Positions 1-7,908 of a stretch of 13,031 nt of DNA are shown here, piece by piece. Both the position numbers and the translations under genes were made by a program. The stretch's first letter is position 1. The number at the start of each line of letters is the position of its first letter. The stretch is taken from assembly GCA_030147325.1 (NCBI GenBank), contig JASLAA010000268.1:1-13031 (forward strand), in the 5' to 3' direction. This DNA comes from Arthrobacter sp. (lineage in GTDB: Bacteria > Actinomycetota > Actinomycetes > Actinomycetales > Micrococcaceae). Below the pieces are notes generated by a model. The model had not been told where the DNA came from and ran no database searches. It was given only the letters and a program-made list of their open reading frames with translations.

Positions 1-1063
<1,063 letters not shown>

Positions 1064-1065
1064 GA

Positions 1066-2409
1066 ATGGCTGAAACCACGCACACCGATTTCTCACCGAA
1101 CAGCGCTCGGGACGGTGAGGTCACCGACCTCGGCGACCTCGAGGAGAAGGCGCGGCTCGGGGCTCCCGCCGGAGCCGTCGACCGGACCACCGCTATCGCC
1201 GGGTTCTCCGAGGAGGGCGAGACCCTCTCGGCGAAGAACACCGGGAGTGAGCAGCTCGGCCTCAAGAAGCACAGTCACGGCAATGCGCCCGTGATCCCCG
1301 AAGCGTCCCGCGGGGAGCGCCGGAGGTCCTTCGACCTCGCGGACTTCCCGACGTTGACCGGGCTGGAGGAGGACTGGCGCTTCACCCCGCTGAAGCGCCT
1401 GCGCGGACTGCACACCGAGGAACTCTCGGGCGCAGCACCGGCGATCGAGGTCTCGGGTGCCGGGAACGTCACCGTCGAGACCGTCGGTCGGGAGGACACC
1501 CGACTGGGGTCCTCCGCGACGCCCGAGGACCGCGTCGCAGCTGCGGCCTGGAACGCTTTCACGGAAGCCACCGTCATCACCATCCCGAAGGAGACGGTGG
1601 CCGACGGCGAAGTAATGGTCAGCGTGACGGGTTCCTCGGCGGATGCCGCGGCGCAGCATCTGCTGATCCATGCCGAGCGCTTCTCGAAAGCGGTCGTCGT
1701 ACTCGACCACCACGGGTCCGCGACGCTCGCCCAGAACGTCGAGATCATCGTGGGCGACGGCGCGGAACTGACCGTCGTCAGCGTCCAGGAGTGGGACGAC
1801 GACGCCGTGCATGTCTCCTCCCAGCAGGCGAAGGTGGGCCGCGACGCGCGCTACAAGCACGTGGTCGTCAGCCTCGGCGGCGATCTCGTGCGCCTCACGC
1901 CGTCATCGATCTTCACCGGCCCGGGTGCCGAGGTCGAGATGTACGGCCTGTACTTCGCGGACGCCGGCCAGCACCTCGAGCAGCGACTCCTGGTCGACCA
2001 CGCCGTGCCCAACTGCAAGTCGCGCGTGACCTACAAGGGCGCCCTCCAGGGCAAGGATGCGCACACCGTCTGGGTGGGCGACGTCCTGATCCGCAAGGCG
2101 GCCGAGGGAACGGACACCTACGAGACCAACCGCAACCTCATCCTGACCGACGGTGCGCGCTCGGACTCGGTGCCGAACCTCGAGATCGAGACCGGGCTCA
2201 TCGAGGGCGCCGGCCATGCCAGCGCCACCGGCCGGTTCGACGACGAGCACCTGTTCTACCTGATGGCTCGCGGCATCCCCGAGAAGGCTGCGCGCCGCCT
2301 CGTGGTGCGGGGATTCCTCACCGAGGTCATCCAGCAGATCAAGGTTCCATCCCTCGAGGAGCGCCTCTCGGAGTCGGTCGAGCGTGAGCTCGCGGCGGGA
2401 AATCTCTGA
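1066..2409 (+). CDS. sufD: Fe-S cluster assembly protein SufD
   Basis: SufD is a SufB paralogue and partner in the SufBCD scaffold, needed for iron acquisition during cluster assembly. The ATG at 1066 lies 2 nt after the sufB stop, with a purine-rich GGAAGGGG upstream inside sufB; it gives 447 aa. The first 80 or so residues are acidic, low in complexity and little conserved. The SufD core begins near FDLADFPTLTGLEEDWRFTPLKRLRGL. A right-handed beta-helix core follows, then the C-terminal block EIETGLIEGAGHASATGRFDDEHLFYLMARGI. His384 in GAGHAS occupies the place of E. coli SufD His360, implicated in cluster formation. The stop TGA overlaps the next start by 1 nt (TGATG), which suggests translational coupling with the Rieske gene. 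The length is somewhat above the usual 390-430 aa because of the N-terminal extension; a later start is possible, but none has a better ribosome site. Confidence 0.96.
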   Translation: MAETTHTDFSPNSARDGEVTDLGDLEEKARLGAPAGAVDRTTAIAGFSEEGETLSAKNTGSEQLGLKKHSHGNAPVIPEASRGERRRSFDLADFPTLTGLEEDWRFTPLKRLRGLHTEELSGAAPAIEVSGAGNVTVETVGREDTRLGSSATPEDRVAAAAWNAFTEATVITIPKETVADGEVMVSVTGSSADAAAQHLLIHAERFSKAVVVLDHHGSATLAQNVEIIVGDGAELTVVSVQEWDDDAVHVSSQQAKVGRDARYKHVVVSLGGDLVRLTPSSIFTGPGAEVEMYGLYFADAGQHLEQRLLVDHAVPNCKSRVTYKGALQGKDAHTVWVGDVLIRKAAEGTDTYETNRNLILTDGARSDSVPNLEIETGLIEGAGHASATGRFDDEHLFYLMARGIPEKAARRLVVRGFLTEVIQQIKVPSLEERLSESVERELAAGNL

Positions 2410-2768
2410 TGTCCGAGGCACCGAAGGGTGAGTTGATCTGCAGCGTCGACGACATCCAGGTCAAGCAGGCGCTGCGCGTGCTCATCGACGACTATCCCGT
2501 CGCCGTCGTCCGTGACTCGGACGGTGAGATCCATGCGCTCGGGGACACGTGCTCGCACGCGGACATCTCACTGTCCGAGGGCGAGGTCGAGGGATGCGCG
2601 ATCGAGTGCTGGGGTCACGGTTCCCAGTTCGACCTCCGCAGCGGAGCTCCACTGCAGCTCCCCGCGTATGAACCGGTCCCGGTCTTCGCGCTCGAGATCC
2701 ACGACGGCAACGTCTACGTCGACATCACGACGGTCACCAACGGGGCAGCGGCACCGCAGCTCGGTTAG
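2409..2768 (+). CDS. Rieske [2Fe-2S] ferredoxin-like protein of the suf operon
   Basis: A small soluble 119-aa Rieske protein of the non-heme-iron oxygenase ferredoxin type. Both cluster-binding boxes are intact: Cys48-x-His50 (TCSHADI) and Cys67-x-x-His70 (ECWGHGSQFD), expected to hold a [2Fe-2S] cluster through two Cys and two His. The Pro/Gly-rich C-terminal strand SGAPLQLPAYEPVPVF is typical of the fold. The ATG overlaps the sufD stop by 1 nt, so it is a bona fide operon member. Its position between sufD and sufC is a recurrent actinobacterial arrangement (recalled from Streptomyces and Arthrobacter-type genomes). No oxygenase gene is nearby, so an electron-transfer or cluster-sensing role in Fe-S assembly is inferred, not shown. 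Confidence 0.95.
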   Translation: MSEAPKGELICSVDDIQVKQALRVLIDDYPVAVVRDSDGEIHALGDTCSHADISLSEGEVEGCAIECWGHGSQFDLRSGAPLQLPAYEPVPVFALEIHDGNVYVDITTVTNGAAAPQLG

Positions 2769-2800
2769 CCACCGCCCACCTACCCGACCACCTGCACTCT

Positions 2801-2822
2801 GCCTGCCCAGCAGGCGAAGGAG
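2801..2822 (+). promoter_or_regulatory. Short hairpin and Shine-Dalgarno before sufC
   Basis: The 64-nt gap between the Rieske gene and sufC holds a small perfect hairpin (stem GCCTGC/GCAGGC, 2801-2806 with 2810-2815, loop of 3). It abuts a strong ribosome-binding site, AAGGAG at 2817-2822, 10 nt ahead of the sufC ATG. This Shine-Dalgarno fixes the sufC start at 2833, although the frame is open far upstream. A function for the hairpin, such as processing or tuning SufC yield, is speculative. Confidence 0.5.
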
Positions 2823-2832
2823 AAAGAACACG

Positions 2833-3600
2833 ATGACCACACTCGCAATCAAGGACCTGCACGTCAGTATCGACACCGAGCAGGGCAACATCCCCATCCT
2901 CAAGGGCGTCACGCTGACGATCAACACCGGCGAGACCCACGCGATCATGGGCCCCAACGGCTCCGGCAAATCGACCCTCGCGTCGACCATCGCCGGCCAC
3001 CCGCGCTACAAGGTCGACAGCGGCTCCATCACCCTCGACGGCGAGGACGTCCTGTCGATGAGCGTCGACGAGCGCGCGCGTGCCGGGCTCTTCCTCGCCA
3101 TGCAGTACCCGGTCGAGGTTCCCGGTGTCACGATGACCAACTTCCTGAGGACGGCGAAGACCGCCCTCGACGGAGAGGCACCGAGCCTGCGTCACTGGAC
3201 GAAGGACGTCAAGGCGGCCATGGGCCAGCTCCGTATCGACGCGGACTTCGCCCAGCGGAACGTCAACGAGGGCTTCTCGGGTGGCGAGAAGAAGCGCGTC
3301 GAGATCCTCCAGCTCGAGCTCTTCCACCCCAAGTTCGCGATCCTCGACGAGACGGACTCCGGTCTCGACGTCGACGCGCTCAAGGTGGTTTCCGAGGGTG
3401 TCAACCGCGAGCACTCGAAGGGCGAGATGGGCACTCTGCTCATCACGCACTACACGCGGATCCTGCGGTACATCAAGCCGGACCACGTCCACGTGTTCGT
3501 CGCAGGACGCATCGCGGAGCAGGGCGGGCCGGAACTTGCCGACCGCCTCGAGGAAGAGGGCTACGATCGGTTCACGGCTCAGACCCCGGTCGAGGCCTAG
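2833..3600 (+). CDS. sufC: Fe-S cluster assembly ATPase SufC
   Basis: SufC is the ABC-type ATPase of the SufBCD complex; ATP-driven dimerisation remodels SufB-SufD during cluster assembly. The 255-aa product has the normal SufC length. Motifs in order: Walker A GPNGSGKST (40-48), Q-loop region FLAMQYPVEVPGV, signature SGGEKKR (149-155), Walker B FAILDETDSGLD (168-179) with catalytic Glu173, and the switch His206 in LLITHYTR. The phrases AMQYPVEVPGV and DETDSGLDVDAL separate SufC from transporter ATPases. The start at 2833 is fixed by AAGGAG 10 nt upstream; the longer open frame back to 2512 runs over the Rieske gene in another frame and is not coding. Confidence 0.98.
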   Translation: MTTLAIKDLHVSIDTEQGNIPILKGVTLTINTGETHAIMGPNGSGKSTLASTIAGHPRYKVDSGSITLDGEDVLSMSVDERARAGLFLAMQYPVEVPGVTMTNFLRTAKTALDGEAPSLRHWTKDVKAAMGQLRIDADFAQRNVNEGFSGGEKKRVEILQLELFHPKFAILDETDSGLDVDALKVVSEGVNREHSKGEMGTLLITHYTRILRYIKPDHVHVFVAGRIAEQGGPELADRLEEEGYDRFTAQTPVEA

Positions 3601-3614
3601 GACCATTCGACCAC

Positions 3615-3632
3615 CCGGCACCCGGATGCCGG
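3615..3632 (+). other. Small intergenic hairpin between sufC and the DUF59 gene
   Basis: A 6-bp perfect stem (CCGGCA/TGCCGG) with a 6-nt loop lies in the 73-nt gap after the sufC stop. It has no T-tract and is too weak to be a clear terminator. It could act as a partial attenuator or mRNA-end stabiliser, or be chance in GC-rich DNA. Confidence 0.3.
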
Positions 3633-3673
3633 TACTGCTCGAAGACCGAATTTCGCCTGAAAGGAAGAGTGCG

Positions 3674-4003
3674 ATGAGTGATGTGCAACAGGCGCAGACC
3701 GCGCTGGATGACGTCGAGGAAGCGCTGCGGGACGTGATCGACCCTGAACTCGGCGTGAACATCGTCGATCTCGGTCTCCTCTACGGCCTGAACTATGCGG
3801 AGGACGGTGCCCTCCTGATCGACATGACCCTCACCACCGCGGCCTGCCCGCTGACCGACGTGCTCGAGGAGCAGGTCGGCCAGGCGCTCGACGGCGTCGT
3901 GGACGAGTGGCGGCTGAACTGGGTGTGGATGCCACCATGGGGTCCCGAACGCATCACCGAGGACGGCCGCGACCAGATGCGGGCGCTCGGGTTCAACATC
4001 TGA
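3674..4003 (+). CDS. MIP18/DUF59 family metal-sulfur cluster assembly protein (SufT-like)
   Basis: A 109-aa single-domain DUF59 (MIP18) protein, a family that helps deliver or mature Fe-S clusters and is usually the last gene of actinobacterial suf operons (Rv1466 in M. tuberculosis, from memory). The diagnostic blocks are DPELGVNIVDLGLLYG (residues 23-38), LIDMTLTTAACPLTD with the conserved Cys58, and WMPPWGPERITEDGRDQMRALGF near the C-terminus. The ATG at 3674 follows the purine-rich AAGGAAGAG at 3661-3669. Upstream in-frame codons fall inside sufC in another frame and are excluded. The gene lies 73 nt after sufC with no sufS or sufU between them. It is the last gene before the terminator. 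The name sufT is sometimes used, but it is not assigned with certainty here. Confidence 0.93.
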   Translation: MSDVQQAQTALDDVEEALRDVIDPELGVNIVDLGLLYGLNYAEDGALLIDMTLTTAACPLTDVLEEQVGQALDGVVDEWRLNWVWMPPWGPERITEDGRDQMRALGFNI

Positions 4004-4019
4004 GCCGGTTCCGGCACAG

Positions 4020-4064
4020 CGCACGAAGGGCGGTTCCAGCAGTCGCTGGGCCGCCCTTCGTGCG
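4020..4064. terminator. Strong hairpin terminator between the convergent suf and bioYMN operons
   Basis: A perfect 14-bp stem (4020-4033 with 4051-4064) encloses a 17-nt loop that can itself pair CCAGC with GCTGG. It starts 16 nt after the DUF59 stop and ends 38 nt before the stop of the convergent bioN. There is no T-tract on either strand, as is common for actinobacterial terminators. The position suggests it serves both operons. Confidence 0.8.
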
Positions 4065-4102
4065 TCCGGCGATCCTTCCGGTGGAGCCGTCCGCCGATCT
4101 CC

Positions 4103-4777
4103 TCAGGCCCTTCCGTCGCGGAGGCCCTTCGGGTCGCGGCGATCCTCAGGGGACCCGGCGTGTTCACCGAGCCCTCGTGCCGCGAGGGCCTCACCGGTGC
4201 GGTGCGCGTACGCCACTGCTCCGACGACGAGCGGCGTGACGGCGACGCGCGGATTCCGCTCGAGTCCCCGTGCCTTCGCGGCCTCCCGCACGTCGATGAA
4301 CAGTCCTGCCAGGTAGGGGATGCTCCGGAGCATGATGGACAGCGCGAGCGCGAAACGTTCCGGATCCGCTCCGAGCCCCCGGACCGGTCCTGCGAGCCGC
4401 ACCACACCGTCGAGGAGCAGCTGGGTCGGCGTCGTGAGCGTCAGTGCCCGCGCGATCAGCAGGCAGCCGGCGATACCCCCGGTCACGGTGAACGCCTGCA
4501 GCCACCCCTGCGCCAGGCCCTGATAGAGCGCGAGGATACCGAGGACGGGTGCTGCAGGCAGGAGCATCCGGAGAACGGCTGCGGGGGAGCGCCGCGCACC
4601 GACCATCAGTACCCCGAGCGCCAGGACGAGGATCACAGTGGTCGTCCACGGGGAACGCCACGTGACGACGGCGACGGCGCAGGCGAGGGACGTGGACGCC
4701 TTCAGGGACAGGGGCATCCTGTACAGGAAACCGCGCCCCGGTTCGTACAGGCCCAGCGTGCTGCCGAATCCCCTCAC
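4103..4777 (-). CDS. bioN: Energy-coupling factor transmembrane protein EcfT/BioN
   Basis: The membrane coupling subunit of an ECF vitamin transporter; it links ATP hydrolysis in BioM to toppling of the substrate-binding protein BioY. The 224-aa protein is mostly hydrophobic, with several predicted membrane helices. It carries the two alanine-arginine-glycine motifs of EcfT coupling helices: ARG at 169-171 (EAAKARGLE) and ARG at 200-202 (ALAARGLG). The GTG start at 4777 overlaps the bioM stop as GTGA, so translation is coupled. The frame stays open upstream, but that part is antisense or out of frame to bioM. Being third in a bioY-bioM-bioN cassette makes it a dedicated rather than shared EcfT. 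The length matches BioN-type proteins (about 200-230 aa). Confidence 0.93.
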   Translation of the reverse strand: MRGFGSTLGLYEPGRGFLYRMPLSLKASTSLACAVAVVTWRSPWTTTVILVLALGVLMVGARRSPAAVLRMLLPAAPVLGILALYQGLAQGWLQAFTVTGGIAGCLLIARALTLTTPTQLLLDGVVRLAGPVRGLGADPERFALALSIMLRSIPYLAGLFIDVREAAKARGLERNPRVAVTPLVVGAVAYAHRTGEALAARGLGEHAGSPEDRRDPKGLRDGRA

Positions 4778-5484
4778 GTCTCCCCGTCCGGTGATGCGGC
4801 AGCGGCCGCGGACAGCAGGCGATAGTGTGCGACGGCGTCGCCCGGCGGACCGTCGAAGACCAGCCTGCCGCCGTCGATCACCAGGGTCCTGTCGCTCTCG
4901 AGGGCGAAGTCGAGGTTGTGGGTCGTGAAGACGACCTGCTGATCGAGGCCCGCGATGAGTGCCCTGACCCGCGCGTCGTTCCGGAGGTCGAGCAGCGTGG
5001 TGGGTTCGTCGGCTATGAGGATGCGAGGATCGACAGCCGCAACGACGGCGAAGGCGAGGATCTGGCGCTCGCCTCCCGAGAGGTCGTAGATGCTGCGGTC
5101 GGCGAGGTGCTCCACGCCGAACCGCCGCAGCACCTCCGCGCCTCGTCGGCGGCGGTCCCGGGCGGGCAGTCTCCGTGCACGGAGGGACAACTCCACGTCC
5201 TCCCGACCGGTGGGCATGACGAGCTGGGACAACGGATCGGTGAAGACGAAACCGACGGATCGTCGAATCGAGCGGCCCGCTGTCCTGGTGTCGTTCCCGA
5301 GGACGGAGACCGTCCCCTCCGAAGGTAAGAGGAGTCCGTTCATCAGGCGCAGGAGCGTCGACTTGCCGGATCCATTGGCACCGATCACCGAGACGCGCCG
5401 CTCGACGAGGGTCAGGGTGAGCGGGTGGAGAAGCGTGCGGGCGTCGTCCGCCGTGCGGACGGCCGCGCCCTTGAACTCGATCAC
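4774..5484 (-). CDS. bioM: Biotin ECF transporter ATPase BioM (CbiO/EcfA family)
   Basis: The cytoplasmic ABC ATPase that powers the biotin ECF transporter. The 236 aa include Walker A GANGSGKST (35-43), Q-loop FTDPLSQLVMPT (81-92, Gln87), signature LSGGERQ (135-141), Walker B ILIADEPTTLLD (155-166, Glu160) and switch His189 in VFTTHNLD. The Q-loop form DPxxQLV-P-T is typical of EcfA/CbiO. The GTG start at 5484 overlaps the bioY stop by 4 nt (GTGA), and the stop overlaps the bioN start in the same way. There is only one ATPase gene, so it presumably acts as a homodimer, as in other BioMNY systems. Confidence 0.94.
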   Translation of the reverse strand: MIEFKGAAVRTADDARTLLHPLTLTLVERRVSVIGANGSGKSTLLRLMNGLLLPSEGTVSVLGNDTRTAGRSIRRSVGFVFTDPLSQLVMPTGREDVELSLRARRLPARDRRRRGAEVLRRFGVEHLADRSIYDLSGGERQILAFAVVAAVDPRILIADEPTTLLDLRNDARVRALIAGLDQQVVFTTHNLDFALESDRTLVIDGGRLVFDGPPGDAVAHYRLLSAAAAASPDGET

Positions 5485-6119
5485 GCTGCGCCGTGGCTCC
5501 GCGGTGCGAGGAGTCGGGGGAAGGCACGGTGCACCGCTACGGCCAGGACCGCGGCCAGCACGTTCTTGACGATGTCCCCGGGCAGGTACACCGCGTCGAC
5601 CAGGATGGCCTCCCGCAGGGGCAGACCGGCGTTGACCATGAGTCCCGCGATGCCGAGGGGATGGATGGTCGCCAGGCTCGCGACGAGGCAGGCGAGGAAA
5701 AGGAGGACGGCGCGGAAACGGACCGTCCGGCGCACGACGACGACGCCCAGCAGCCCGGCGACCAGAGCGGCGAGCGGGAAGGCCACGAGGTATCCCGCCG
5801 ACGGCCCGGCGAGGACACCGAAACCCCCCGTGAAGCCGCTGAAGACCGGCAGCCCGATCAGTCCGGCGACGAGGTAGAGCAGGACCGCGGCCGCTCCGCG
5901 GGCCGGGCCGAGGACCACGCCCGCCAGCAGAACACCGAGAGTCTGCAACGTGATGGGCACCCCGAGCGGACCGACCGGGATACCGGGTAGGATTGCAAGG
6001 GCGGCAATGAGGGCGGCGAAGACCGCGACCAGCGAGAGATCGGTGGCATCCCACCGCTTTCCAGCCACTGGCCGGCTTCTGCGGGACGGTGCTGCGAGGG
6101 TCTTCTCGACGGACTCCAT
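5481..6119 (-). CDS. bioY: Biotin transporter substrate-binding protein BioY
   Basis: The membrane S-component that binds biotin with high affinity. The 212-aa hydrophobic protein has about six predicted helices after a short basic N-terminus. Family blocks are clear: PLGVPITLQTLGVLLAG, LGPARGAAAVLLYLVAGLIGLPVFSG and AGPSAGYLVAFPLAALVAG. The late motif YLPGDIVKNVLAA carries Asp182 and Lys185, matching the conserved GD-x-x-K of BioY ligand binding. The ATG at 6119 is preceded by AAGGAG (6133-6128 on the minus strand) with 8-nt spacing, which decides against the upstream in-frame ATG at 6152. It is the first gene of the operon bioY-bioM-bioN. A candidate promoter and palindromic sites lie upstream. 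No biotin biosynthesis gene is in the window, so salvage may be the main supply. Confidence 0.96.
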   Translation of the reverse strand: MESVEKTLAAPSRRSRPVAGKRWDATDLSLVAVFAALIAALAILPGIPVGPLGVPITLQTLGVLLAGVVLGPARGAAAVLLYLVAGLIGLPVFSGFTGGFGVLAGPSAGYLVAFPLAALVAGLLGVVVVRRTVRFRAVLLFLACLVASLATIHPLGIAGLMVNAGLPLREAILVDAVYLPGDIVKNVLAAVLAVAVHRAFPRLLAPRSHGAA

Positions 6120-6140
6120 GGCATTCGCTCCTTCAGCGGG

Positions 6141-6164
6141 CCGGAGTCGCACCGGCTACTCCGG
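6141..6164 (-). promoter_or_regulatory. Inverted repeat in the bioY leader
   Basis: A perfect 7-bp inverted repeat (CCGGAGT/ACTCCGG, loop of 10) lies just upstream of the bioY Shine-Dalgarno. In RNA it would form a stem ending about 7 nt before AAGGAG, so it could influence bioY translation. This is inference from position; GC-rich DNA gives such stems by chance. Confidence 0.3.
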
Positions 6165-6196
6165 TGATCTGTCGACTTCCTCCAACCGTTACTGCT

Positions 6197-6225
6197 TCTG
6201 TACCGAGACTAGCGCCGGTCGTCAG
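6197..6225 (-). promoter_or_regulatory. Candidate sigma-A-type promoter for bioYMN
   Basis: On the minus strand, CTGACG (6225-6220) and TACAGA (6202-6197) are separated by exactly 17 nt. They partly match TTGACA and TATAAT. The implied leader is about 70 nt to the bioY ATG. The twin GGGATCCC palindrome touches the upstream edge of the -35 box. The match is weak and was found by eye only. Confidence 0.3.
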
Positions 6226-6245
6226 GGGATCCCTTGTGGGATCCC
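6226..6245. repeat. Twin palindrome GGGATCCC between bioY and the ABC-F gene
   Basis: Two copies of the 8-bp self-complementary word GGGATCCC (6226-6233 and 6238-6245) are separated by TTGT. The pair reads both as a direct repeat and as an inverted repeat, so it can form an 8-bp stem with a 4-nt loop. It sits in the 168-nt divergent region, immediately upstream of the proposed bioY -35 box and 42 nt before the ABC-F start. It may be an operator with centres 12 bp apart, or a leader hairpin of the ABC-F mRNA. It does not resemble the biotin-regulator sites I know. Confidence 0.5.
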
Positions 6246-6287
6246 TACAACAAATCGCCGTCTCCGGCACCATCGAAAGGCCTCATC

Positions 6288-7886
6288 GTGATCAATGTAT
6301 CGAACCTGGAGCTGCGGGCTGGCGCCCGCCTGCTCATGGACGAGGTGTCTTTCCGCGTGGACAAGGGTGACAAGATCGGGCTCGTCGGCCGCAATGGCGC
6401 GGGCAAGACGACCCTCACCAAGGTGCTGGCGGGGGAGTCGCTTCCCGCCGGCGGCTCCGTGACGCGCTCGGGTGAGATCGGCTACCTGCCGCAGGATCCC
6501 CGCACACCCAACATGGAGCAGCTGGCACGGGACCGGATCCTGTCCGCTCGCAACCTCGACGCCGTGGTGGGAGAGCTCCGGCAGGCGCACGACGACATGG
6601 CCAGTGACAAGACCTCGGTCCGCAACAAGGCCATGGCTCGCTATGACCGCATCGAGTCCGCCTTCCTCGCCGGCGGAGGCTATGCGGCCGAGGCAGAAGC
6701 CGCGTCGATCTCGTCGAACCTCGCCCTGCCCGAGCGCATCCTCAACCAGCCGCTCAAGACCCTGTCCGGTGGCCAGCGTCGACGCGTGGAACTGGCGCGG
6801 ATCCTGTTCTCCGGGGCGGAGACGATGCTCCTCGATGAGCCCACGAACCACCTCGACGCAGACTCCATCACCTGGCTTCGCGAGTTCCTCAAGAACCACC
6901 AGGGCGGCCTGATCGTGATCAGCCACGATGTCGAACTGCTCGAGGCCACCGTCAACAAGGTCTTCCAGCTGGACGCCAACCGCGCGACGATCGACATCTA
7001 CAACATGGGGTGGAAGCGCTACCAGCTCCAGCGCGAGACCGACGAACGGGCCCGGAAGCGTGAACGGGCCAACGCCGAGAAGAAGGCGCAGGTTCTCATG
7101 GACCAGGCGAACAGGATGCGGGCGAAGGCCTCGAAGGCCGTCGCCGCGCAGAACATGGCCAAGCGCGCCGAGCGGCTGCTGGGTGGGCTCGATGCAGTCC
7201 GCACTTCCGACCGCGTCGCAGCCCTCCGCTTCCCCGAGCCGTCCCCGTGCGGCAAGACCCCCATGACGGCAGAAGGCCTCAGCAAGTCCTACGGGTCGCT
7301 GGAGATCTTCACCGACGTCGATCTGGCGATCGATCGAGGCTCGAAGGTCGTCATCCTCGGACTGAACGGTGCCGGGAAGACGACGCTGCTGCGGATGCTG
7401 GCGGGTGTGGACACCCCCGACACCGGGAAGGTCATCGCCGGTCACGGACTGAAGGTGGGCTACTACGCGCAGGAGCACGAGACACTCGACACCGAGCGGA
7501 CCGTCCTCGAGAACATGAAGTCCTCGGCGCCCGATATGCAGGACGCCGAGGTGCGCGGCATCCTGGGTTCGTTCCTCTTCTCTGGCGACGACGTCGACAA
7601 ACCTGCGGGGGTGCTGTCGGGTGGGGAGAAGACCCGTCTGGCCCTGGCCACCATCGTGGCCTCCTCGGCGAATGTACTGCTCCTCGACGAGCCGACGAAC
7701 AACCTCGACCCGGCGAGCCGCGCCGAGATCCTCGGTGCGCTGAAGAACTACAGCGGGGCCGTGGTCATGGTCAGCCACGACGAGGGCGCTGTCGATGCCC
7801 TCGATCCGGAGCGTGTCGTCCTGCTGCCCGACGGCGTGGAGGACCTGTGGAACCAGGACTACCTGGAGCTCGTCACCCTCGCCTAG
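6288..7886 (+). CDS. ABC-F family ribosome-associated ATPase
   Basis: A 532-aa soluble protein with two ABC domains and no membrane segment, as in ABC-F translation factors that act at the ribosomal E site. Domain 1: Walker A GRNGAGKTT (34-42), LSGGQ (159-163), Walker B MLLDEPTNHLD (180-190). Domain 2: Walker A GLNGAGKTT (358-366), LSGGE (443-447), LLLDEPTNNLD with Asp467-Glu468. The linker at about 242-322 is highly charged and probably a helical hairpin (rich in Arg, Lys, Glu), the part that reaches toward the P-site tRNA. The GTG at 6288 is chosen because GAAAGG lies 7 nt upstream and the protein then begins directly with the ABC fold; the frame is open back to 6234. Many relatives are annotated as macrolide transporters, but without membrane domains a housekeeping or ribosome-protection role is more likely. 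The two cannot be told apart here. Confidence 0.92.
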   Translation: MINVSNLELRAGARLLMDEVSFRVDKGDKIGLVGRNGAGKTTLTKVLAGESLPAGGSVTRSGEIGYLPQDPRTPNMEQLARDRILSARNLDAVVGELRQAHDDMASDKTSVRNKAMARYDRIESAFLAGGGYAAEAEAASISSNLALPERILNQPLKTLSGGQRRRVELARILFSGAETMLLDEPTNHLDADSITWLREFLKNHQGGLIVISHDVELLEATVNKVFQLDANRATIDIYNMGWKRYQLQRETDERARKRERANAEKKAQVLMDQANRMRAKASKAVAAQNMAKRAERLLGGLDAVRTSDRVAALRFPEPSPCGKTPMTAEGLSKSYGSLEIFTDVDLAIDRGSKVVILGLNGAGKTTLLRMLAGVDTPDTGKVIAGHGLKVGYYAQEHETLDTERTVLENMKSSAPDMQDAEVRGILGSFLFSGDDVDKPAGVLSGGEKTRLALATIVASSANVLLLDEPTNNLDPASRAEILGALKNYSGAVVMVSHDEGAVDALDPERVVLLPDGVEDLWNQDYLELVTLA

Positions 7887-7908
7887 TCGGACGGTCACCC
7901 TCGCGTAG
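7872..7908 (+). repeat. Imperfect direct repeat across the ABC-F stop codon
   Basis: GTCACCCTCGCCTAG at 7872-7886, which includes the stop codon, recurs at 7894-7908 with one change (C to G), a period of 22 bp. The second copy supplies part of the terminator stem. It looks like a small local duplication. Confidence 0.6.

Noticed and set aside
4160..4825. 221-codon plus-strand open frame across bioN
   Set aside because: Polar, Gln/Arg/Asp-rich antisense of a membrane protein, with no recognisable domain.
6120..6287. Possible riboswitch between bioY and the ABC-F gene
   Set aside because: Only short local stems are present and no conserved riboswitch core was recognised; biotin is not known to be sensed by a common riboswitch class.
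6222..7898. 558-codon open frame on the minus strand opposite the ABC-F gene
   Set aside because: Antisense shadow caused by GC-rich codon bias; the plus strand encodes a complete twin ABC protein with all motifs.
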